A DNA stretch of 64,000 nucleotides from Sebaldella termitidis ATCC 33386 (lineage in GTDB: Bacteria > Fusobacteriota > Fusobacteriia > Fusobacteriales > Leptotrichiaceae), in the NCBI RefSeq assembly GCF_000024405.1, contig NC_013517.1:3379989-3443988 (forward strand). Direction: 5' to 3'. The notes below the pieces were generated by a model that searched no databases, was not told where the DNA came from, and saw only the letters and a program-made list of their open reading frames with translations. Every line of letters begins with the position of its first letter. Within the stretch, counting starts at the first letter, position 1. Shown here piece after piece: positions 8,671-18,500 of the stretch. The translations under genes and the position numbers were made by a program.

Positions 8671-9654
8671 ATGGAATATCGTACAGTTGGAAAAACAGGA
8701 ATTTTTGTATCAAATTTATGCTTTGGTACAATGTCATTCGGCGGAAATGCCGATGCCGAAACTTCAAAATCAATGTTTAAATACTGCCGTGACACAGGAA
8801 TAAACTTCTTTGATACCGCTGATGTTTACAGCGGAGGACGTGCCGAAGAAATACTTGGTGAATGCATTGCAGAGTGCCGTAATGAAATAGTCCTTACTTC
8901 AAAAGTATTTTATCCTACAGGAGAAGGGGTGAATGACAAAGGCTTATCCCGGCGTCATATAATAAATGCCGCAGAAAACAGTCTGCGCCGTTTGAAAACT
9001 GATCGTATTGAATTTTATTTTGTACATGCTTTTGATGATAATACACCAATGGAAGAAACACTTCTTGCACTTGATCTTTTACAGAAACAGGGAAAAATAC
9101 TCTACCCTGCAGTAAGCAACTGGGCTGCATGGCAGATTGCCAAAGCACTTGGTATCTCAGCTAAAGAACAGCTTGCCCGCTTTGAATTAATCCAGCCTAT
9201 GTACAGCCTAGTCAAGCGTCAGGCCGAGGTAGAAATTCTGCCGCTGGCTGCCTCTGAAAAAATCGGGGTTATCTCATACAGCCCTCTTGGTGCTGGACTT
9301 CTTACAGGAAAATATGGAATAAACAAACGTCCCGATCAGGGACGGCTTTTGGAGGAAGCCAGATACAAAGACCGCTATAAAGATGATAATAACTTTATTA
9401 TTGCAGATAAATTTTCTGCTTATGCTGAAAAACACGATGTTACACCATCTTCGCTTGCTGTGGCATGGGTTATGTCTAACCCTTCTGTTACAGCTCCTAT
9501 TATCGGAGCTAGGAATATTGCACAATTACAGGATTCTCTCGGAGCCCTGGACATTAAGATGACTCCGGAATGGCGTGAAGAAATAAGCAGTCTTTCAAAT
9601 ACACCTGCTCCTGCTACCGATCGTGCAGAAACTTTACTTCCAAACTGGAAATAA
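8671..9654 (+). CDS. Aldo/keto reductase
   Basis: NAD(P)H-dependent oxidoreductase with a TIM-barrel fold, 327 aa, cytoplasmic; interconverts carbonyls and alcohols. The catalytic tetrad is present: Asp48 and Tyr53 (FFDTADVYSGG), Lys78 (LTSKVF) and His119 (FYFVHAFD). The C-terminal cofactor-binding region APIIGARN is also visible. It belongs to the YajO/Tas-like group of aldo/keto reductases. First gene of a three-gene unit behind a MerR-type promoter, with 16 bases to the flavodoxin gene. A role in reactive carbonyl detoxification is inferred from promoter type and companions; the substrate is not known. Confidence 0.9.
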   Translation: MEYRTVGKTGIFVSNLCFGTMSFGGNADAETSKSMFKYCRDTGINFFDTADVYSGGRAEEILGECIAECRNEIVLTSKVFYPTGEGVNDKGLSRRHIINAAENSLRRLKTDRIEFYFVHAFDDNTPMEETLLALDLLQKQGKILYPAVSNWAAWQIAKALGISAKEQLARFELIQPMYSLVKRQAEVEILPLAASEKIGVISYSPLGAGLLTGKYGINKRPDQGRLLEEARYKDRYKDDNNFIIADKFSAYAEKHDVTPSSLAVAWVMSNPSVTAPIIGARNIAQLQDSLGALDIKMTPEWREEISSLSNTPAPATDRAETLLPNWK

Positions 9655-9670
9655 GAAAGGATGATAAGTT

Positions 9671-10153
9671 ATGAGTAAAAAAATACTGACAGCCTATTAC
9701 TCTCATTCGGGTAATACTGGTGAAATTGCATCTTATATACAAAAACAAACTAACGGAGCACTTTTTGAAATCATTCCTGCAGTTCCCTATCCGACAGGTT
9801 ATAATGATGTAGTCAGACAGGCTAAGATAGAAATTCAGTCCGGTAAAAAGCCGGAATTGAAGACAAAAATCAATGATACAGAATCATATGATATTATATT
9901 TGTTGGTTCTCCAAACTGGTGGGGTACTATTGCTCCTCCTGTTGCTGCTTTTTTATCCGAGCATGATTTTTCAGCCAAAACTATTGTACCATTCTGTACT
10001 CATGGAGGCGGGGGCTACGGCTCAATATTTAAAGATATTTCTTTATTATGCCCGAACTCAAATATTTTGGAAGGATTTGAAGTTTTTGGCAAAGGAAATG
10101 GAAATATTTCCGAAAAAATTAATTTATGGCTCAATGAAATCGGAATAAAATAA
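9671..10153 (+). CDS. Flavodoxin
   Basis: FMN-binding electron-transfer protein, 160 aa. The phosphate-binding loop AYYSHSGNTGEIA lies at the N-terminus, and the later FMN contacts include VGSPNWWGTIAPP and PFCTHGGGGYGS. It matches the short single-domain flavodoxins often found beside aldo/keto reductases in Firmicutes and Fusobacteria. Ribosome binding site AAGGATGATAAGTT sits just after the upstream stop. It may supply electrons to a reductase during stress; no specific partner is proven by sequence. Confidence 0.9.
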   Translation: MSKKILTAYYSHSGNTGEIASYIQKQTNGALFEIIPAVPYPTGYNDVVRQAKIEIQSGKKPELKTKINDTESYDIIFVGSPNWWGTIAPPVAAFLSEHDFSAKTIVPFCTHGGGGYGSIFKDISLLCPNSNILEGFEVFGKGNGNISEKINLWLNEIGIK

Positions 10154-10210
10154 TTTTTTACAGTAAAAATATAAAATATAAACCGAATATTAGAAAGCGA
10201 GGATTTTTTT

Positions 10211-11191
10211 ATGGAATATATAAAACTTGGAAATACCGGTATGGATGTATCACGTTTTTGTCTTGGGTGTATGGGCTTTGGAGACTCTGAAGCCTGGGTT
10301 CATAAATGGCTTCTTAATGAAGAAGACAGCCGGCCTGTTATAAAAAAGGCACTTGATCTTGGTATTAATTTTTTCGATACTGCAAATGTTTATTCTCTGG
10401 GAAAAAGCGAGGAGATTCTCGGACGTGCTCTGAAAGACTATGCTAATCGTGATGAGGTAGTTATTGCTACAAAGGTACACGGAAAAATGCATGACGGTCC
10501 CAACGGCTCAGGGCTCTCAAGAAAAGCTATTATGAGTGAAATTGATAAAAGTCTGAAGCGTCTTGGAACTGACTATGTTGACCTTTATATTATACACAGA
10601 TGGGATTATAATACTCCGATTGAAGAAACTATGGAAGCACTTCACGATATTGTAAAAGCCGGAAAGGCAAGATATATAGGAGCATCTGCCATGTATGCCT
10701 GGCAGTTCCAAAAAGCACTCCATACAGCTGAAAAAAATGGATGGACACGTTTTGTATCGATGCAGAATCATCTGAATCTGATATACCGTGAAGAAGAAAG
10801 AGAAATGATTCCGCTTTGCAAGGAGGAAAAAATTGCTCTTACTCCCTACAGTCCTCTGGCTTCTGGAAGACTCACACGTAATCTGTCAGAAACAACAAAA
10901 CGTTCTGAAACAGATCAGATTGCTGTAAGCAAATACGGTTCCACAGAAGAAGCAGACCGTCTGGTAATAGAACGTCTGGCTGCAGTTGCCGAAAGACGCG
11001 GCATTCCTCGTCTGCATGTTGCACTGGCATGGCTGCTTCAAAAAGAACCGGTAACTATTCCAATTATAGGCGCAACAAAATTATCACATCTTGAGGATGC
11101 AGTTCCTGCTTTATCAGTAAAGCTGGAACCCGAAGAAATTGCATTTCTGGAAGAGCCCTATGTGCCTCATAAAGTAATCGGCGCTGTTTAA
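10211..11191 (+). CDS. Aldo/keto reductase, second of the operon
   Basis: 326 aa, TIM-barrel NAD(P)H-dependent oxidoreductase. Tetrad: Asp56 and Tyr61 (FFDTANVYSLG), Lys88 (IATKVHG) and His129 (LYIIHRWD). It is clearly related to but diverged from the first reductase; its longer N-terminal loop (SEAWVHKWLLNEEDS) resembles the YakC/IolS-type subgroup. Third gene of the MerR-type unit, 57 bases after flavodoxin, followed by a terminator. Substrate unknown. Confidence 0.9.
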   Translation: MEYIKLGNTGMDVSRFCLGCMGFGDSEAWVHKWLLNEEDSRPVIKKALDLGINFFDTANVYSLGKSEEILGRALKDYANRDEVVIATKVHGKMHDGPNGSGLSRKAIMSEIDKSLKRLGTDYVDLYIIHRWDYNTPIEETMEALHDIVKAGKARYIGASAMYAWQFQKALHTAEKNGWTRFVSMQNHLNLIYREEEREMIPLCKEEKIALTPYSPLASGRLTRNLSETTKRSETDQIAVSKYGSTEEADRLVIERLAAVAERRGIPRLHVALAWLLQKEPVTIPIIGATKLSHLEDAVPALSVKLEPEEIAFLEEPYVPHKVIGAV

Positions 11192-11205
11192 TCTGCATAA
11201 TCAGT

Positions 11206-11246
11206 AAAGGAAACTTTTCCGTCTCTCGGTATAGTTTCCTTTTTAT
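11206..11246 (+). terminator. Terminator of the aldo/keto reductase operon
   Basis: Stem AAAGGAAACT/AGTTTCCTTT with a 17-base loop and a following T-tract, 15 bases after the stop. Confidence 0.8.
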
Positions 11247-11255
11247 TTTATTGTC

Positions 11256-11290
11256 ATAAAAAAAGAGCCTTCTGTATATACAGAAAGCTT
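11256..11290 (-). terminator. Terminator of the transglycosylase unit
   Basis: Minus-strand stem GCTTTCTGTA/TACAGAAGGC (one mismatch) followed by TCTTTTTTT. It lies just beyond the end of the frameshifted small gene, supporting transcription of that gene with the transglycosylase. Confidence 0.75.
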
Positions 11291-11303
11291 CCTGTTTTAT
11301 TAA

Positions 11304-11520
11304 TCAATATCTTTTTGCTATAATACTCCTCTTTATTTCCTTTTGCTGTCTTAATATGCTTTTTTCTATCATCTTTAATCTTTGCTGCTGTAATTTTATA
11401 TTTTCTTTTCTCACTCTGTCCAATTTGGTATTTCTGATATTTTTTATTATATATCCAAAAACCATTAAAACTGAGAACAAAGCTGCTGTTATACAGATGA
11501 TTTTTGCGGCTTCCTTTCAT
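11304..11520 (-). pseudogene. Small membrane-protein gene broken by a one-base frameshift
   Basis: An ATG at 11520 overlaps the transglycosylase stop (ATGA) and has GGAGAGAG upstream. Read straight through, the product has no recognisable character. If one base is dropped in the AAAAA tract at codons 6-7, the frame becomes MKGSRK followed by a clear membrane helix (ICITAALFSVLMVFGYII) and a charged amphipathic helix rich in Gln, Lys and Arg, ending at 11304 after 71 residues. The good start, helix and stop all argue that the shifted frame is the real one. It could be a pseudogene, a slippage-expressed gene or a sequence error. Function unknown; perhaps a small envelope protein coupled to the transglycosylase. 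Confidence 0.55.
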
Positions 11521-12152
11521 ATATAAGACTCTCTCCAGTATAAGTACTCTTTATTTTCTGTATGATTTTCATTTTTTATGCTGTCCAGTATTTTATAGCT
11601 CCCTATTACTGCTAAGCCGTTTGCCAGTATACTGGAAGCAAAAGGATTTTCTACATTTACATAATAAATATTTTTTATTTCAGGGTATACAGCATTTATT
11701 TTTTTTACATAATTTCTGGTTTCCCTGATCTTTCTCCATTCATTATTCTGCAGTCTGCCGCAGCCTGCATTATAGCAGACGAGTGTCTTGGTAACGTCCT
11801 GTGTATTATCGTAGTCTCTTTTCAAATGTTTTATTCCGCCTCTTATATTTCCTCTTATACTGTTATCTACTTTAAATTCTTCAAAATTTTCAGGCATTAA
11901 CTGCATTAGTCCTTTTGCACCTGCTGTAGATACCGTGGAATGGCGGAAATTACTTTCTGTTTTCATAACAGAGAACACAAGTATCGGGTCAAAGTCATAT
12001 TCTGTAGAATAACGGACTACATTTTTATAAATATCCTTGGCCTCTTTTTCTGATAATCTGGAATTATTTTTTTTCATATAGGCAACCATTTCTGATTCGC
12101 CTGAAAAACTGAAAAAACTTATAAAAAACAGAATCAGAATCATCTTTTTCAT
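11517..12152 (-). CDS. Lytic transglycosylase (SLT domain)
   Basis: Murein hydrolase of 211 aa that cleaves MurNAc-GlcNAc bonds with formation of 1,6-anhydroMurNAc. An N-terminal signal peptide (MKKMILILFFISFFSFSG) exports it to the periplasm. The SLT signature is complete: catalytic Glu66 in MKTESNFRH, GLMQLMP, and the later LVCYNAG. The last 50 residues are outside the domain and include ANGLAVIG. The stop overlaps the ATG of the small frameshifted gene downstream. Roles in wall turnover or in assembly of envelope machines are both possible. Confidence 0.9.
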   Translation of the reverse strand: MKKMILILFFISFFSFSGESEMVAYMKKNNSRLSEKEAKDIYKNVVRYSTEYDFDPILVFSVMKTESNFRHSTVSTAGAKGLMQLMPENFEEFKVDNSIRGNIRGGIKHLKRDYDNTQDVTKTLVCYNAGCGRLQNNEWRKIRETRNYVKKINAVYPEIKNIYYVNVENPFASSILANGLAVIGSYKILDSIKNENHTENKEYLYWRESYI

Positions 12153-12208
12153 AGTCTTCTCCTTATTTTTTAGTCTATGTAACTAAATTTTATATTATAC
12201 CTCTTCTT

Positions 12209-12226
12209 CCGTATTATAAGATACGG
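12209..12226. promoter_or_regulatory. Inverted repeat in the transglycosylase upstream region
   Basis: Perfect 6-bp dyad CCGTAT-N6-ATACGG, about 60 bases before the transglycosylase start and just upstream of a minus-strand TATAAT (12199-12194). It may be an operator. The rest of the 370-base gap (12153-12522) shows only AT-rich sequence plus the terminator at its far end. Confidence 0.35.
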
Positions 12227-12442
12227 TATTAGTAAATAAATATTCTGCGTATCAGAAGTCAAAATTCCACTTTAGTCAAATAATTTAATCCATGTTTCAT
12301 TTATAGATAAAAGTGTATGTATATTATACCTTATGTTTTCAAAAATGTAAATACAAGTGTACTGTTTTTATATTCAGGTCTTAAGATATCTTGAATATAT
12401 AGTACTCCCTGTTAATACTTTAAAAAATATTTATTTTTTAAA

Positions 12443-12477
12443 AAAGGAGAAAAATACACAGTATATTTTTCTCCTTC
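12443..12477 (-). terminator. Terminator of the giant autotransporter gene
   Basis: Minus-strand stem AAGGAGAAAAATA paired with TATTTTTCTCCTT (small bulge), ending in TTTTTTAAAA, about 45 bases after the stop codon. Confidence 0.8.
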
Positions 12478-12522
12478 CCTTTAATTGTAGTATTGAATTA
12501 TTTCATGGCTGCAAAACAGTTA

Positions 12523-15500
12523 TTAGAACACTGCCTTCAAAGTCACTCCTGCCCTGTAATCATTCTGTTTATCATTTCCTGCTTTATATTCTCCTGTTAA
12601 GAATATGCCGTATCTGTCCTCTACTTCTACCCCGATGCTTACTCCTCCCCTGAAAGCTCCTTTTTCATCATCAGGCTCTGCCAGTTTATGATAACCGTCT
12701 TCTATTGCTACAAGTCTTGCTTTTTCTCTTTCGTTAAGATTTGCCAGCTCATACTCATAGCCAAGATCAAGTGCCCCTTTTATTTTCCATGCATTTGAGC
12801 TGCCTAAAGGTATTGCTGTTTTTAGTTCCACTCCCAGTTTAGGTTTTACACTCCATGCATCATTTCCTTCTACTTCCAGTCTCTCAAGTCCTTTTTCTTC
12901 AAAGTCCGGTCTTGTCACATACATTACTCTCAGACCTCCGTATGGTGTAACACTTGAATTCTTTCCTATGCTGAGTTCTCTGCCGAATGTATTATTGCTT
13001 GTTATACTGTATGTTTCATATGAACCGTTTATCTCTGATCTTCCGTATGGTGAAGGCCAGTTTATATTTCTGTCAATATTATGAAAACTTGCTCTTCCAG
13101 TAAGATCATTTCTTAATATCCAGTCATTAGACTTATATTTGCTGTGTCCGCCTATCTGTAATGTATCTACCAGTTCTTCACTGCTCATGCCGTCTTTGAA
13201 TTCAAAATCTGTATGCACATATCCGAGTGAATAACCGAATGTATGCTTGTAAGTTCTCTCTACTTCTCTCAGAGCAAGAACTCCGACCATTTCATAATTA
13301 TAGCCTGTTACTCCCGGAGTATCCTCTGTAGTTTTACCTTTCCCTGCTATTACGTTTATTTTCACATTTTCTTTTGTATTATTATGTGAATTCTGCAGCA
13401 GACTCAATGAGTTTTCAAATGCTCTTGCTATATCATCTTCTCTCTCATTTATATTTGCATATATATTACCGCCGAGACTTTCCATTATTCTTTCAAAATC
13501 AGTTCCGTTTGTTATTCTGTCTATTTTATCAAATATCTTTCCTGCATCTCCTGTTGATCCTGCATACTTTTCATCCATTGCCGCTCCGAAATCTTCATAC
13601 CATTCGCCTTCCATCAGATCTTTGTACGCTATCTTTTTCATCCAGATATCTACATTTCCGTCTGCATTCGTTACCGGTATCGCATCCCATGTATATGATT
13701 CACTGTATACACTTGCTATTCCTGATGTTACTCCTGCATTTGACACTCTTGGCATGAATACATTTTCAAGCTTATACGTAAGTGCATTAGTTCCTTCCGT
13801 AAAATCAGGCGTTACTGTTACATCTTTTACATTAAAGCTGTCTGCCTCATATTTTACTGCATTTGATATCATAATTACATTTTCAAGTTCCAAAAGATCG
13901 TACCCTGATGATACTTTTTCCGCATGTGTCAGTTCTCTTACCGAATCTGGGTCTACTTTTACCTTTACCACACCGTCATACGGTACTTCAAAGTTTCCTT
14001 CCACCTTTATTATTCCGGAATTTATTATTTGAGGCGGTTCATAAATCGGTACTGACGCCAGTGACGGCAATGTTATCGAAGTATCAGATAATGAGCCTGA
14101 AGCTATATTTGATGTACTTGTGGAATCAGTCAGTATTCCGAGACTTCCTGAACCAAGTATTAATGTTGCTCCCGGATGGTTTATAAAAGCAGATTTATCC
14201 TTTAATACCACTGCTACCGAATTAGTCCCTGATACATCTATTGTATTGTAGTTATTTACTACTGAACCGCTTTCTGCAAGTACTGCTATACTTTCTGTTC
14301 CGCTTACTTTTATAGTTCCGAGGTTATCTAGAGTCCCGCCTTTATTTATTGCCACTCCTATTACACTGTTTCCAGCCAGATCTATTAATCCGCTGTTTAT
14401 TATTTTCCCGTTCTTTCCTACTTCCGAGAATATCCCTATTGCCTTATCTCTTGTCGATGTTATCTGACCGCTGTTTGTGATATCTCCGCTCTGTGCATAA
14501 GAGTATATTCCTATTCCGTTTTCTCCTACTGTTATATTACTGCTGTTATCTATCTTGCTTCCTTCCCCGTATATTCCCACAGAGAATCTGTTGTCTTTAT
14601 TGCTTAAATCATTGGGATGCGGAATATGTGAGTCTCCCAGTACTATAGCTGCCGTATTCTTTATATCCGAGTTACTTCCATATATTCCTACTCCGTAGCC
14701 GTGTGCAGAACCGCTTATCTGTCCGTTATTTTCTATTGTGCCGTTATTCCCGTACAGATAAATTATCCCGTTTCCTGCGGAACTCAAAGTTCCCGAATTT
14801 ATTATATGCCCGTTATTTGTATAAAATCCTACTCCCTCTTCCTGTATTGATAAGGCTGCCCTGTTATCAAGCTTTGTTCCGCTGTCCTTGGCATAACCTA
14901 TTACACTGTCTGTTCCTGCTGATATATTTGATGAGTAGTTTATTAGTACTGCCCCGTTATTGGCATACAGCGCCACAGCTCCGTTATCTCCCACTGTTAC
15001 TGATGAGCCAAGGTTTATATCTGCTGTTCCGCCCGAAGCATATACTCCCACTGAACCATGTGACAGAGTTATTCCTGTATTATTAATCAGAGTTCCTCCG
15101 TTTGAATATAATCCTACAGTATTTGTTCCCCCTGTTATTGTTCCGTTATTGGTAATATTTACTCCTGCCGTACCGTATATTCCCACTGATGCATCTGCTA
15201 TAGATCCTGTATTTCCAAGGTTTATTGTTCCGGTGTTATCTATATTTATATTTCCTGTTTGTGTTGTTCCGTATATTCCTATTGACTTATCACTTAAAAG
15301 ACTTATATTACTGCTGTTTTTCAGGCTGTAAGTGTTACTGTCATCTGCTTTCAGTACTATCCCTTTATTTAATGAAGCTGATGAGCTTATATTACTTGTA
15401 TTTTCTATATTTGAATTAACTCCCATTATTGCTGCGGAATTAGTTCCGTTTATTTCTATGGCTCCGCCAAGTGTGTAATTTGTCATTCCTATTGTAACAG

Positions 15501-18500
15501 GTTCAAGATCGGCATTTTTCAGGTAAATTCCGGTAGCATTGCTGCCCAGTATCAGTTTTCCCAGTGATTTTACAGCCGACTGCTGTACCGGCCCTGCCTG
15601 TGTATTGGTAACATACATTCCTACACCATTATCAAGAACCGTAAACTCTTTTGAATTAAAATCAGCTGTACTGTTATCCAGATAGAAGCCTATTTTATCT
15701 CCTAATACTGTATTTCCTGCTGCATAATTTACACTTGATTCATTAGCCGCATAAACCAGTATTCCTTTTCCTGTATTAAAGCTTCCACCTGTTATATTAA
15801 GAGTACTGTTGTCAAGATAAAAGCCAAGTCCGTTTTCTCCTGCTGTTATCGTTCCGCCTGTATTATTTATTATGGACTTTTTACTTCCGTATACTGCTAC
15901 CGAGCTTCCAGACACAGTATCTCCCACTGTTATATTTCCGGAATTATTTATATTGCTGTTTTCGGCAAATATCCCAAAACTGTCATTCTTCAGAAGTATA
16001 TCCCCGTTATTTGTCAATGTTGCTGCCGGTACCGAATTTACTACTCCTGACGATGATAATTTTGAATATATTCCAAGGGTATTATTTTCTGTAGAACGGA
16101 TGATACCGTTATTTAATATATTCCCTCCTAATTCTGCCGAATCCAGATATATTCCTATTCCTGAATCCAGTACTTCTATTACTCCCGTTCCTGTATTTTC
16201 TGCTTCTGCCGTTAACAAAGCCGTACTTTCCGCAAGTATTCCTATTCCAGAGCTTGTACTGCTTGATTTTCCTGCCTTTATTGTTCCGTTATTTTTTACT
16301 CTGGCTCCTTCAAGTACTTCTACTCCTATGCTTCCTGTCGAATTAGTCATATCTATTGTTTTCCCGCCTGATATGAATATTTCCTCCGTTCCGCTTCCGT
16401 ATCTTCCCTGAGCCAGTATTCCATAGGTCCCCAGAATATTGTTATTTGTATAAATATTTCCGTTCAGTTCTATTCTTCCGTTTACTGCATGGTATCCGTA
16501 ATGTCTTACCGAAGGATCAAGAGTTACATCCTCTGTTATTATTTCCTGTTTATCTGAATAAACAAATCTTTCTACTTTAGGATCAAGCCCCAGCTTGTCA
16601 AGATCACTGTTTGTTATTGGTACTCCGTTTACTGTTACCTGTGAGCCTGCTCCTTTCAGAAGAAATGCTATTCCGTTATTCATAGTAAGAGTACCGGCTG
16701 TCAGTGCATTTGACGAGTAATCCAAAACTGAATTTTCCAGATAATATCCTATTGATTCTGTATTGGCACTTCCGGAAAAGATTGTAGTCTTACTTGGATC
16801 TCTTGTTAATGTTCCTCCGTTTTTATATATACCGAGTGAATTTTCTCCTACCTGTACATTTCCGTTATATGTTATATTTCCAGTATTAGCTCCAAAATAC
16901 GCAGCTACTGTTTTATTTCCGGATATTATGTTTGTATTAACTGCTCCGGTTACTGCAGTATCCTCAAGAAACATCCCAACCCCGGCCTGTGTTCCCGGTG
17001 CTCCTGTAGTATCTCCTATTGTAATATCAGTAATCATATTTGACACCTGGGAATTTTTCAGATAAAGACCTATACTGTCATTACCGAGATTTACAGTTCT
17101 ACTTCCTGTACCAAAGTCTACAGTATTATGCCCTGTTACTCCTTTTATATAGATACCGAATGAGCTGTCCAGAGCTTTTATATTTATACTGCCTGTATTT
17201 TTAAAGCTTCCGCTTCCTATATATATTCCTGTTGAATCATTTTTTGCATTCTGCATGTCCAGACCTGCAATTTCTGTATCAACTGCCGCACTGCTTCCAT
17301 TAGTGTAAACACCTATCATGCTGTCTTCATTACCAATCAGTGATATGCTTCCTGCAGACAGCTTTCCTGCTGTAGTACTGCTGCTTTCTTGATAAACACC
17401 TGTTTTTCCTGCTTTGATATTTCCTGCTGTTATTTCTTTAACATTTTTCCCAAAAACACCAATTCCTGATTTTTGGTTTACGGTAATATTCCCAGCAGTA
17501 ATTTTACTATCCTGTGCCGAGGCTCCCTCTACGAATATACCAAAACCTTCGCCGGCAGCTTCTGCACTTCCTATTGTTATATTTCCTGCATTTATTTCTG
17601 CTCTGTTTGTAGTACTTTTCAGTGCTATTCCTCCGGAATTCCGCGTTGCGGTACTATTTCCTGTCACTATATTATTTACTTTTACCAGTGAATTATTCGT
17701 TATATCCTCAAGATATATTCCTATTCCACCCGAACCAAGAGCTATATCAATATAATCAGAACGGCTGGCACTTGTTATTGCATCTGTGTATGTCAGGATT
17801 TTTCCGTAAATTCCTATATTATCTTCACCTTTCAGCTCTATTTTTACTTTATTGCCGATCTTCAGATCAGATGATTCCACTGCTACGCCAAATGCTTTGT
17901 CCACTTCATCGGGAGTTACTGTATCTGTCCCTGTTATATTCATATCATGAACATTTGCTTTTCCATTTTTAAAATATACTCCTATGGCTCTTTCGCCCAG
18001 TATATTCAGATTACCAGAAATACCTGTTTTTGATATTACCGAATCTGTTTTATCAGAATCTGCATAAGATCCGTAGACTCCTACTCCCATATTAGCTGCA
18101 GTACTTCTTACCTCTATGTTACCGCCTGATATTAAAGTTATCATATCAGAAGCAGATATTCCTACTCCCGCTACTCCTTTTCCGCCTGTTCCCAGTATTA
18201 TTTCCCCGTTATTTGCTATATATCCCGCGCTTCCGTTGGCTATTGCTTTCTTTTCTGCGAATATTCCTATTCCGTTAATTGAATAATTTGCCTTACTGCC
18301 GCTGCTTGCTTTATCGCTGATATATCCGGTGTTATATACACTGCTTCCGTTCCCGTATATTCCTATATACTGTTCCTGTGCAGAAGATACTCCTCCTTCT
18401 GTATTTACAGTGCTTCCTTTTCCGGTAATTGCTCCTGCCTGAGGAAGCAGTCCGAGAAATATGTCTCCTTTATTATCCAGTGACGCATATTGTCCTGCTA

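Noticed and set aside
9873-10148. Overlapping +1-frame ORF of 91 codons inside the flavodoxin gene
   Set aside because: Leucine-rich out-of-frame reading of a clear flavodoxin; no ribosome binding site.
11517-11519. UGA readthrough joining the transglycosylase to the membrane helix that follows in the same frame
   Set aside because: Considered because the downstream helix is in frame after the TGA, but there is no selenocysteine-type structure, and a separate ATG with its own ribosome binding site explains the arrangement better.
11254-11520. Unshifted 88-codon reading of the small gene after the transglycosylase
   Set aside because: The product lacks any structural character and runs through the terminator, while the frame shifted by one base gives a membrane helix, charged helix and a stop before the terminator.
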